A stretch of 64,000 nt of DNA from Porphyromonas asaccharolytica DSM 20707 (lineage in GTDB: Bacteria; Bacteroidota; Bacteroidia; Bacteroidales; Porphyromonadaceae). The DNA is taken from contig NC_015501.1 in assembly GCF_000212375.1 (NCBI RefSeq), forward strand, positions 868,001 through 932,000, written 5' to 3'. This document shows positions 7,302-14,777 of this stretch, piece by piece; the first letter of the stretch is position 1; every line of letters begins with the position of its first letter. The notes under the pieces are model-generated. The model was given only the letters and a program-made list of their open reading frames with translations. It was not told the origin of the DNA and ran no database searches. The position numbers were made by a program, and so were the translations under genes.

Positions 7302-9152
7302 ATGAAACTGATAGAGATAACAACAAAAGAAGCCTTCGCGGCATTCTGCGCAAAGGAATTTCCTAACCAACCCTACAGTTGGAACGGTGATTGGTGCTTT
7401 GTCCAAGCAGGAACTCATTTGGGTGATTGCCTTCATTATGAATTTAATGGAGGCAAGGTCAGCTTGCATATAGAAAGTGAACCAGGAACTTGGAGAGGGA
7501 TTCGCAACTATCTTAATGCACATGCTCCTTATGCTAACATAACCCCAAAAGGCTGGTGGGGACGCCAAAATGGGGCATGGACATTAAAGACAGAGATTAC
7601 CTGTGAGTCGGATTTTTATCAAGCATTCAAAGATATTCGTGATGCTTTGGAATATCATATTATACAGTATGAGAGGGGACTTCAGATTGAACGTGGCGTG
7701 AAAGAGGCAGAAGAAAGTAACAAGTTACGTTCTTCAATACAAACTGTCGGCGAGACACTGACTGCTCAATTGCGAATACCATATTACCAACGCCCATATC
7801 GTTGGACAAAGAACAACGTACTGCAATTATTAAAAGATATCCGCGACAATTGGAAAACTGAAAAGCAGACATATAGGATAGGCAGTGTAATTCTCCACAC
7901 AGATGGTGAATTCAACGACATTGTGGATGGGCAGCAGCGCATCACCACGATTGCGTTGCTATTACATGAATGTGCGATGCCCACACCGGCAATGAAGACT
8001 CTTAGATACGCCCATGCCGACTCGCTAAAATCCATTCGTAACAATCGCCAGGTTATAGCTGATTGGCTTAGAGAAAATGTTGAAACTGGAAAAGACCGAG
8101 AGGAATTTGCGCATTATGTAATGGATAACTGTGAGTTTGTACAGATTATCGTTTCTGAGCAATCGGAGGCCTTCCAGATGTTTGATTCTCAAAACGGACG
8201 AGGCAAGGAACTGGAAGCTTATAATTTACTCAAAGCTTTCCATATTAGAGCTATGGAACAAAATAGTCAGGAGGAACGCATCGCATGTGACGTAAGATGG
8301 GAAGCCGCTACGCAATATGACGCAACCCCGTTGATTCCAGACGATGGTAGTATCGACATTCTACGCCAGATATTCAATGAGCAACTTTATCGTTCACGTC
8401 GGTGGATACGCACGACAGAAGCCAAGAAGTTCTCCAAAGCGAAAATCGGCGAATTTAAGGGATGTACTATAGATAAAAACCATCTAGCTGAATTCCCCTT
8501 CCAAAATCCACAGTTGCTCTTGTACCTTACAGCAAAATTCTACGAAAGCACGTTGAAGGGCACAATCGCCACGGCCAATCGCTTTTTGCATGGCGATCCT
8601 GAAAACGTTGACCCGTTTGCAAACATAAACCAAACCATTGTGAATGGAAAGTCGTTTTTTGAATATGTTGAAACGTATGTTGAACTATACAAACGACTGT
8701 TCATCGAGTTAGGTACGCACCAACTTGCAGGCTTCAAGCGATTCTACTATCAGTATTGTCTTGATTACAGATGTTCAGATCCAGAAGCGATGCGCAAGAA
8801 ACCGTATGCGCATCAGCCCAAAGGAGATGCGGCTCGTAATGGAGACGGATATTTGAGAGAGGTGTATAAATCGCTGATAATATGCCTGTTCTACAAATTT
8901 GGAGAGAAAGCCTTGGTTCGCTACTACAAGACCCTTTATCGTCTCGTATATGTTGAGCGAATAACGCATGAGCAGGTAAGATACAAGACCGCTGACAAAC
9001 TGCCTCATTCGTATTTCGAACTGATATACCGAGCCAAAGACATGGCATCCCTCTCGCGATTGGATGACATGCTGGCAAACAAGCTGAAGGAAATAAAAAG
9101 CACTTGCGATAAAGTGCCACAAAATATAAAAGACCTCATTCTGAAAGTATAA
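7302..9152 (+). CDS. DUF262-family protein A (GmrSD/ParB-like nuclease fold) with an extra N-terminal domain
   Basis: This 616-aa protein starts at the ATG at 7302 (MKLIEITTKEAF); the frame extends to a TTG at 7281, but that lies in the likely -7 box. Residues 1-120 form an unrecognised Trp-rich domain (SWNGDWCFVQ, GWWGRQNGAWTLK). Residues 145-330 carry the DUF262 signatures: YQRPYRW at 162-168 and VDGQQRIT at 208-215. In the GmrSD and related type IV restriction families this ParB/sulfiredoxin-like domain is NTP-dependent and is linked to a DUF1524 HNH nuclease. I see no DUF1524 motif in this C-terminus, so it may need the neighbouring protein B as partner. The stop is one base before the start of B, so they are cotranscribed. 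A role in defence is inference. Confidence 0.85.
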   Translation: MKLIEITTKEAFAAFCAKEFPNQPYSWNGDWCFVQAGTHLGDCLHYEFNGGKVSLHIESEPGTWRGIRNYLNAHAPYANITPKGWWGRQNGAWTLKTEITCESDFYQAFKDIRDALEYHIIQYERGLQIERGVKEAEESNKLRSSIQTVGETLTAQLRIPYYQRPYRWTKNNVLQLLKDIRDNWKTEKQTYRIGSVILHTDGEFNDIVDGQQRITTIALLLHECAMPTPAMKTLRYAHADSLKSIRNNRQVIADWLRENVETGKDREEFAHYVMDNCEFVQIIVSEQSEAFQMFDSQNGRGKELEAYNLLKAFHIRAMEQNSQEERIACDVRWEAATQYDATPLIPDDGSIDILRQIFNEQLYRSRRWIRTTEAKKFSKAKIGEFKGCTIDKNHLAEFPFQNPQLLLYLTAKFYESTLKGTIATANRFLHGDPENVDPFANINQTIVNGKSFFEYVETYVELYKRLFIELGTHQLAGFKRFYYQYCLDYRCSDPEAMRKKPYAHQPKGDAARNGDGYLREVYKSLIICLFYKFGEKALVRYYKTLYRLVYVERITHEQVRYKTADKLPHSYFELIYRAKDMASLSRLDDMLANKLKEIKSTCDKVPQNIKDLILKV

Positions 9153-9540
9153 TATGAAAACAGAGAATCTCAACAAGAGCATCACTGAAATCTTCGGTGC
9201 TCGCTACATTATACCTTTGTACCAACGTAATTTCGCATGGCGGGAAGAACAGATTCTACGGCTGCTTCAGGATATATACGAAGCATATACGACTAATCCC
9301 GAAGGTAATTACTTTATTGGCAGCCTTGTTGTCCGGAAACGCCGCGATGATGACTTTGAGGTGATAGATGGCCAGCAACGTTTGACAGTTCTGAGTCTTA
9401 TTACACGCTTTCTGGCTAATTCCTATTTTGAGGTGCTGGGGGAGAAGCCACACGCAAAAAACTAACTGAAGTGAATTGATTAACTTGCACCCCCAAATGA
9501 ATGAGGAGAGCTTTTCGCCCTCCCCCTTACCACCTCAAAT

Positions 9541-9933
9541 ATGACTAAAGAACTAGATTGGATTGAGCTATTCGCTCCACAAGAAATTCTCCGAGACTTT
9601 AACTTCGAGAAGTTGGTTGAAGAAAACGGCATTTACCGCATCTTTATGGTAGAGAAAGATGACGCTGCCCATATCCCCGCAGAGTTGAAAAAAGAGGTCA
9701 ACGGAGATCTTTCAAACATAGTCCTAGACGGCTATACGAACTACATTGAGTTGCAGACCTTCCCAGCTATGGGCAAGGAGGTCTTCCTCTACCTCAAGCG
9801 TCGTCGCTGGAAGGTAAAACAGGACCAGCGACAAGAGGAAAAGAGCTACTCCAACAGCTACTCATACAATGAAAAAGGCATGAAAGCGACCAAGGCTTTC
9901 GGCAATTTTTTAAAAGAAATTGATTGGGTCTAA
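9541..9933 (+). CDS. ISL3 element, first ORF (orfA, 130 aa)
   Basis: This small upstream frame of the ISL3-family element starts MTKELDWIELFAPQEILRDF. It has no catalytic motif and likely corresponds to the N-terminal DNA-binding half of the transposase. It ends GNFLKEIDWV at a TAA that overlaps the next frame, which continues with KPTSIGQVAYCMG in the +1 frame. A run TTTTTTAAAAG lies about 20 nt before the stop. The arrangement may be natural (two ORFs, with or without programmed frameshifting) or a one-base mutation of a single gene. I cannot decide from one copy. Confidence 0.7.
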   Translation: MTKELDWIELFAPQEILRDFNFEKLVEENGIYRIFMVEKDDAAHIPAELKKEVNGDLSNIVLDGYTNYIELQTFPAMGKEVFLYLKRRRWKVKQDQRQEEKSYSNSYSYNEKGMKATKAFGNFLKEIDWV

Positions 9934-11023
9934 GCCCACCAGTATCGGGCAAGTCGCCTACTGTATGGGGATGAGCTCGAAGAAACTCTTTCGCTGGTAC
10001 AAAGATGTCTTGAGCGGATACAAAAGCCCAGGGCACCAACGCCATTTGCAGAAGACTGGAGCCTCACGATCTCTAGGGTCTTCTGCTAAAAGCCCTGTAA
10101 GTTCTGATCTAAAGATCCCCATTCTCAATGAGAAGAATATGGGATCCATCATCTGCATAGACGAAAAGAACATCAACGGGGATTGCTACACCATCGTGTC
10201 GAACCCAGAGACGAATAAAATCGTCCTGATGGTCAACACGCTCCGAGCCTCCCAGATCGTCTATCTAATGAGATCAAACATCTCCCAAGAAGCACTTTTC
10301 GCAGTCTCTTGCGTAACCCGTGATATGGCTCCAAACTACGACTGGGTGGCTCGTGAACTCTTCCCCAATGCCTATCAAGTTGCGGACAAATTTCACGTTG
10401 TCAAAAACATCATTGATCAAGTCCAGTCAGTAAGAATACGCTACCGCCAAGAGCTTCTACGCAAGCAACGGGAGCTGGAGGAGGCGAGTCGCAAACGGTC
10501 TAAACTGCAGCCCGCCCCCAAAATCCAGCAAGAGCTCAAAGAGTTCAAAAAAGAGCTGTCCAATGGAGATACCCAGCTACAGCTCCTCCAGCGCAGCAAA
10601 GGGTTACTACACAAGCTTCACAACGAGCAGACAGCCAGTCAAAAGCTACGCGCTCGGCTACTCTTTAGACTTTTCCCAGACATCAAAGAAGCGTACAAAT
10701 TCTCCGTAGCGCTACGGAAGTGGTACCAACGTCCTATGCGAAATGGTACCTCCATAACACCCTCCCGACACCTGTTGGAGTGTAAGAAAAAAGCACTTCT
10801 AGAGATCATCACTAATCACCTCAGTAGTCCATGTGAAGAGGTCAAGAACATCGCTCACTTTATGGTCAAGCACATAGGAGAGATCTGCAACTACTTCCTC
10901 GGCTATAAGACCAACGCTTCAGCAGAAGCACTCAACCAGAACCTCCAACGCTTTATCGCCATCAACTATGGAACCCGAAATAGTGACTTCTTCCTCTACC
11001 GCATCGCCGTTCACTTCAGTTAG
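9920..11023 (+). CDS. ISL3-family transposase, catalytic ORF (orfB, 367 aa)
   Basis: The frame starts at a TTG at 9920 and overlaps orfA by 14 nt. It has a short helix-turn-helix-like start (SIGQVAYCMGMSSKKLFRWY) and the DDE domain of ISL3: ICIDEKNI near residue 79, the diagnostic VTRDMAPNYDWVARELFPNA with VADKFHVVKN near residues 132-160, a charged helical insertion, and the C-terminal SAEALNQNLQRF with the last acidic residue. The catalytic part looks intact. It would catalyse cut-and-paste movement of the element. Confidence 0.88.
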   Translation: MIGSKPTSIGQVAYCMGMSSKKLFRWYKDVLSGYKSPGHQRHLQKTGASRSLGSSAKSPVSSDLKIPILNEKNMGSIICIDEKNINGDCYTIVSNPETNKIVLMVNTLRASQIVYLMRSNISQEALFAVSCVTRDMAPNYDWVARELFPNAYQVADKFHVVKNIIDQVQSVRIRYRQELLRKQRELEEASRKRSKLQPAPKIQQELKEFKKELSNGDTQLQLLQRSKGLLHKLHNEQTASQKLRARLLFRLFPDIKEAYKFSVALRKWYQRPMRNGTSITPSRHLLECKKKALLEIITNHLSSPCEEVKNIAHFMVKHIGEICNYFLGYKTNASAEALNQNLQRFIAINYGTRNSDFFLYRIAVHFS

Positions 11024-12773
11024 TTTTTTGCGTGTGGCTTTCTCCCCAGCACCTCAAAATAGGAATTAGCCCGCTTTCTCGGCATTAATAGTAACAACTG
11101 CCTTTATTACGATTCGCGGCCATATGTGGTGGAATATCTTAAAGCTTTTTACGCGAACCCTCTAACGGCCAGCGTAAACCACCCATCTATAACATATCTC
11201 AAGGAGGCTGTGAATACTATTGCCTCAGCAAATCTCGCAGAAGGTATGCCAGGCAATAAGCTCGTAAAATTAGGTGAAGACGAGAATTTTGCTCAGTATT
11301 TTGCCAACCACGTTATACTGGTCAGAGTTGAAATCCCAGAAGACACCGATGTGACTACATATTTCGAGATTATGAATAACCGTGGAGAACAGTTGCAAGA
11401 GCACGAGATTCTCAAAGCGTTGTTGATTGGTAAAATTGACGATATCGGCAAGCAGCAAGAATTTGCACTTATCTGGGACGCATGTTCCCAGATAGATGTG
11501 CCAATACAGAAGGCTGTTCCTCCTTCACGGCGCAGGTGTTATTTCGGTGACGGATTCTGCGATTACAAATTTCATGGTTTGACTGAGAGTGGCGAGAAAT
11601 CCACGGAACTTGTTGGTTATACCATTGAGGAAATTCTAAACGGAAACGCTTGTGGAACAGCGTCTCATGATGTAAAGTCCGAAGATGATGATATTGAATT
11701 TCCAACGGAAACTGATTATTCATCCATCATCGACTTTCCCAACTTCATCATGCACCTGTTTAAAGCTTTTTATGAAGCAAATTACGAGAAACGAACAGAC
11801 AGTCTTGTTCCGTTGGATTCCAAATATATGCTGCACGTCTTTGATGAGCTTAATGATGCCATAGACCCAGAAGAATTTATCGGGAATATGCTTCGTACAA
11901 AGACGTTTTTTGACCGTTACGTAGTAAGAACAGTAGCGGTGGAAGAGTCAGAGAAGGGCGATGACGACGAGGCCGTGAATTGGAAACTTATACGTCCTGA
12001 GCAAAGTGGCAATAAAATGTATTTCAGAAATACGTTTGAAGGAGATATACAAAAGCGCATAGTTAAAGCACTATCCATGCTTCAGGTAACGTTTCGCACG
12101 CGCAAATACAAGAATTGGCTACAAGAAGCAATACGATGGTTCGCAAAAGCTGACAATATATCTGTAAACGCAAACGAATACATTACCTTCTTGGACGAAT
12201 ACATTTTGCAACGTGCCGACTCGTCAGACATGCACATAAATGAATATGAACCCATCGCTCCTAATCAGTCCCTTTGCCGCAACAATAGCATGTCCGATGG
12301 TGTGCGCACACCACATTTCCTTTTCAATCTGATAGATTATCTCTATTGGGTAGAAAGGTTTATACACAAGTCCTGCCACCAGATACCACATACAGACAAG
12401 CTGAAAGATTTTTCTTTCCGATATTGGAACTCGGTAGAACACCACCTTGCCCGTAAAAAAGCAGAGAATATAGATGGTGCAGACGAATATATTGACAATC
12501 TGGGGAACCTTTGCTTAATCAGCAAAGGTGCCAACTCACGTCTTAATGACCGAGACGTTAAGGAGAAAGTGCAAACGTATAAGAACAAGAATATGGGCGC
12601 AAACCGTCAAATTATGTACTTTATTACGGAAGTTCACCATTTTGAATGGGATGAGGAAGACATTAGAATCCATTACAACGATTTGTTAAGTCTATTAGCT
12701 AAACGGGCGACTATACTCTGCATTACAGAATGAAATTAGGTGGCAATGCTTCGATTTGGCATAGACGGATTCA

Positions 12774-12781
12774 TACCTTTG
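12774..12781 (+). promoter_or_regulatory. -7 box of cargo module B
   Basis: TACCTTTG, a perfect TAnnTTTG match, 18 bp before the ATG at 12799 and just after the stop of DUF262 gene B. TTTG at 12755-12758 may be the -33 element, though the gap of 15 is short. It suggests that module B is transcribed independently of module A. Confidence 0.6.
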
Positions 12782-12798
12782 CACCAAAATTGACTCGC

Positions 12799-13221
12799 AT
12801 GACACTGAAAGAACTACTGAACAAGGTTGAGTTTGACGATGTTGCACCCTATATAGTGCAGCACTATCCTGATATGGCAAAGTGCCTCTTTGGTTTCAAA
12901 GAAGCGTTTGACGGCATGAGGAATACCATACCGTCCAATCTTGATGGCGAAAATGTCAAGGTGGAGTATTATATTGAGGATGCCAAGGATCCATGTCTTG
13001 CGGCATTTCATTCGGATAATGCCGATTGGGAGACGGTTGTTGGGCGCGAAGTGATTATTGGCACCAATGTCTCTGCTCCTTTGGAAGAGATAATCGCGGT
13101 TGTCCTCTTTGATGCAACCTTCTGGGGCTTCACTCCAGAAGATAGGGAAGAAACATTTGACGTGTGGCAAGAGGATAGAAGACCTCCCACCAATGGCAAT
13201 CCTTATCTCCTCAAATGGTGA
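12799..13221 (+). CDS. DUF6557-like protein, probably cut short by a nonsense codon
   Basis: The start chosen is the ATG at 12799 (MTLKELLNKVEFDDVAPYIV); the frame extends upstream to 12730 but through the promoter box. The 140-aa product resembles, from memory, the DUF6557 family of Bacteroidota (AFDGMRNTIPSN, VSAPLEEIIAVVLFDATFWGFTPED). It has no catalytic motif that I recognise. It ends YLLKW at a TGA (13219-13221), but the same frame then stays open for 86 more codons and ends at 13482, overlapping the next start by ATGA. The full-length ancestor was probably 227 aa. See the next entry. Confidence 0.75.
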   Translation: MTLKELLNKVEFDDVAPYIVQHYPDMAKCLFGFKEAFDGMRNTIPSNLDGENVKVEYYIEDAKDPCLAAFHSDNADWETVVGREVIIGTNVSAPLEEIIAVVLFDATFWGFTPEDREETFDVWQEDRRPPTNGNPYLLKW

Positions 13222-13482
13222 CATCTTACCCAGCGCGAGCACGACAGCAAATGCCGCAAAGAGGACATAGGCACGAGAACCTACACTTGGGTTGGTGACA
13301 ACCCTTTTACCGAGAAGCGCACCTCTCGCGAAATAATCGGTGTGCCGGTTCAAGTCGGTGAGGACGATTTCATCGTCAGGAACGGAGACATCTTGACAAT
13401 GTATTCTGCAACCGGCGAAACGCTCAAATGGCGTCATCTTACAGAAGAAGAGAAAGAACAACTTAAAGAGAACGACCAATGA
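13222..13482 (+). pseudogene. 3' remainder of the DUF6557-like gene after the internal TGA
   Basis: It continues in frame with the upstream ORF: HLTQREHDSKCRKEDIG, then TYTWVGDNPFTEKRTSREII, then VGEDDFIVRNGD, and ends LKWRHLTEEEKEQLKENDQ. The TGA falls in LKW-stop-HLT, while the C-terminal copy of that phrase reads LKWRHLT. A CGA-to-TGA transition is therefore the simplest explanation. The stop overlaps the start of the next gene by ATGA (13479-13482), the hallmark of a coupled operon gene. No convincing start codon for a separate gene was found. A programmed or suppressed UGA cannot be excluded. Confidence 0.6.
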
Positions 13483-14306
13483 CACGAAAAGAGAGCACAA
13501 TCAATATTGAGCGCATTGAAGCGGGCAAGGATGTCGCAACCTTGCGCGAGTTATTGCTGTCAGTGGAAGAAGATATAAAGGGTATTGTCGGAAACGATCC
13601 ATTGAGTTTCTATCTTGAACGTCCTTCACAACAGGCCATGGAAGAAATAGACAACTACATCGGTCTGAGAACAATGATACTGGACAAGATGTTCACCTAT
13701 GCTCCCGACGAGATTGAACGTATGGAGCAGGTGAACACGCTCCTGACCGACTTGCGGAAGAATATGTATCGGCGTACCTGTGCATTGTATCGCACCTTGC
13801 TGGCTCATGGCGTTGACAAAAGTTTCGATGATGACTATGAGGTGGAAGGTAAACTGACCGTAGGAGTGGAATATGACAGCAAAGAGGGCGATTACGGAAC
13901 CGTCCTGCATCTGGAAAACGATGCTTACTATGGCTCTGACTTCGCCTATATGCTTTACGTCATCGCAAACAACGAAGAAGAAAGGCGTTACGCTCTTGGC
14001 TACATCGACAACTGTTGTTTGCGGCACGAAGAAGGAAACACGCCAGACATGACGGACAAGGAATTGCTTGTCGTTGACTTCGCAGATTTGGACGATGGCA
14101 CCAGTTGGGACGAGTGCCTGCATCGCGATGATCTAAAACATATCTGCTTTGGGTACGCATTCCATTCCCTCTATAGCCATAACCCTTATTCGCTGGCCGA
14201 CATCGTGCGCATCAACAGTTTTGATGTGAATGTTCAATTGGTTTGTCAACGGCTAACAGACCAGGCCGGTCGGCGAAACAAAGACATAACCAAGGACAAT
14301 GAGTGA
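13479..14306 (+). CDS. Unrecognised 275-aa protein of cargo module B
   Basis: The protein starts MTRKESTINIERIEAGKDVA. It is acidic, soluble in appearance, with no signal peptide or membrane segment. The first 110 residues look helical (heptad-like LRELLLSVEEDI, then MEQVNTLLTDLRKNM); the rest is mixed and rich in Asp/Tyr (SDFAYMLYVI, VVDFADLDDGTSWDECLHRDDL). I recognise no family. It is translationally coupled to both neighbours (4-bp ATGA overlap upstream, 8-bp overlap downstream), so it belongs to the same operon as the helicase. Confidence 0.8.
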   Translation: MTRKESTINIERIEAGKDVATLRELLLSVEEDIKGIVGNDPLSFYLERPSQQAMEEIDNYIGLRTMILDKMFTYAPDEIERMEQVNTLLTDLRKNMYRRTCALYRTLLAHGVDKSFDDDYEVEGKLTVGVEYDSKEGDYGTVLHLENDAYYGSDFAYMLYVIANNEEERRYALGYIDNCCLRHEEGNTPDMTDKELLVVDFADLDDGTSWDECLHRDDLKHICFGYAFHSLYSHNPYSLADIVRINSFDVNVQLVCQRLTDQAGRRNKDITKDNE

Positions 14307-14544
14307 TTTTGACAAGAAATGCCAGGAGGACAACATAAGAGTGTTGCACCTGCTGGAGGAATGCCTTCACGGGGATGGCAAGCATTTGCGGTTCTGCCAA
14401 CTCATTGAAATACTTAATGGTCATACCGACTACTTCTATGAAGAGCCGGAAGCCACATTTGAACGATGGAACAAAGTAATCAAACAACTGAAATATGAGC
14501 ACAACAACATTCCGACAGCAGGTAAAGCAGATGCTTCACGCTAA
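14299..14544 (+). CDS. Unrecognised 81-aa acidic protein of cargo module B
   Basis: The short ORF starts MSDFDKKCQEDNIRVLHLLE and overlaps the preceding stop by 8 bp and the next start by 50 bp. It is predicted mostly helical (VLHLLEECLHGD, FERWNKVIKQLKYEHN). No family recognised. It is supported as a gene mainly by its place in the tightly overlapping operon and by an uninterrupted frame. Confidence 0.65.
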   Translation: MSDFDKKCQEDNIRVLHLLEECLHGDGKHLRFCQLIEILNGHTDYFYEEPEATFERWNKVIKQLKYEHNNIPTAGKADASR

Positions 14545-14776
14545 TAACAGACCCGACACTCCGCCGAGCAAGTTTGCAAGAACAGTGTGGTATATCTTCA
14601 AATGGCTTGTTATCATTGAAGTCTTTTCTGCCTTACGGTACGCTCTCATCTACTTCTACCCAGATTGGTTTGCGGGCTGGTTCGATGAGGAACATCAACA
14701 AAGACTTCTGATATGGCAAGAAACAGAACATATTGTGCGTGTAAGAATATCTGCTGCTAATTTACCCAGAGTATAG
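14495..14776 (+). CDS. Small membrane protein (93 aa) of cargo module B
   Basis: It starts MSTTTFRQQVKQM; an alternative ATG is at 14531. One strong hydrophobic segment covers residues 31-55 (VWYIFKWLVIIEVFSALRYA and on), preceded by basic residues and followed by an aromatic-rich FYPDWFAGWFDEEHQQ, consistent with a single-pass inner-membrane protein. It overlaps the previous gene by 50 bp and stops one base before the helicase gene. Family unknown. In known defence operons small membrane proteins sometimes act as effectors, but that is only an analogy here. Confidence 0.7.
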   Translation: MSTTTFRQQVKQMLHANNRPDTPPSKFARTVWYIFKWLVIIEVFSALRYALIYFYPDWFAGWFDEEHQQRLLIWQETEHIVRVRISAANLPRV

Positions 14777-14777
14777 T

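Larger units (their letters stand above)
9414..11071 (+). mobile_element. ISL3-family insertion sequence (1658 bp)
   Basis: The terminal inverted repeats are long (about 58 bp with small differences), beginning GGCTAATTCCTATTTTGAGG at 9414 and ending with the complement at 11071. The flanks are a perfect 8-bp duplication CGCTTTCT (9406-9413 and 11072-11079), the length usual for ISL3. It carries two overlapping transposase frames and sits inside DUF262 gene B in the same orientation. Pristine repeats and duplication suggest a fairly recent insertion. A miniature derivative of its ends lies at 19833-19897. Confidence 0.92.
9154..12733 (+). pseudogene. DUF262-DUF1524 (GmrSD-like) protein B, disrupted by an ISL3-family IS
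   Basis: The 5' part (9154-9413) encodes MKTENLNKSITEIFGARYII with YQRNFAW at residues 23-29 and IDGQQRLT at 71-78. The 3' part resumes at 11080 after the IS and one 8-bp duplication. Removing them joins the codons as LITRF-LGINSNN and gives exactly 638 codons (637 aa plus stop). The C-terminal region has a DUF1524-like pattern (SVEHHLARK, then NLGNLCLIS and NSRLNDR), where His is the expected HNH-type catalytic residue. So this was a full GmrSD-like protein, paired with protein A. A start inside the 3' part (GTG at 11126) could still yield a 535-aa piece without the DGQQR motif. Confidence 0.88.

Noticed and set aside
8734-9185. Minus-strand open frames opposite DUF262 gene A
   Set aside because: They have no family motif and lie opposite a well-supported coding frame.
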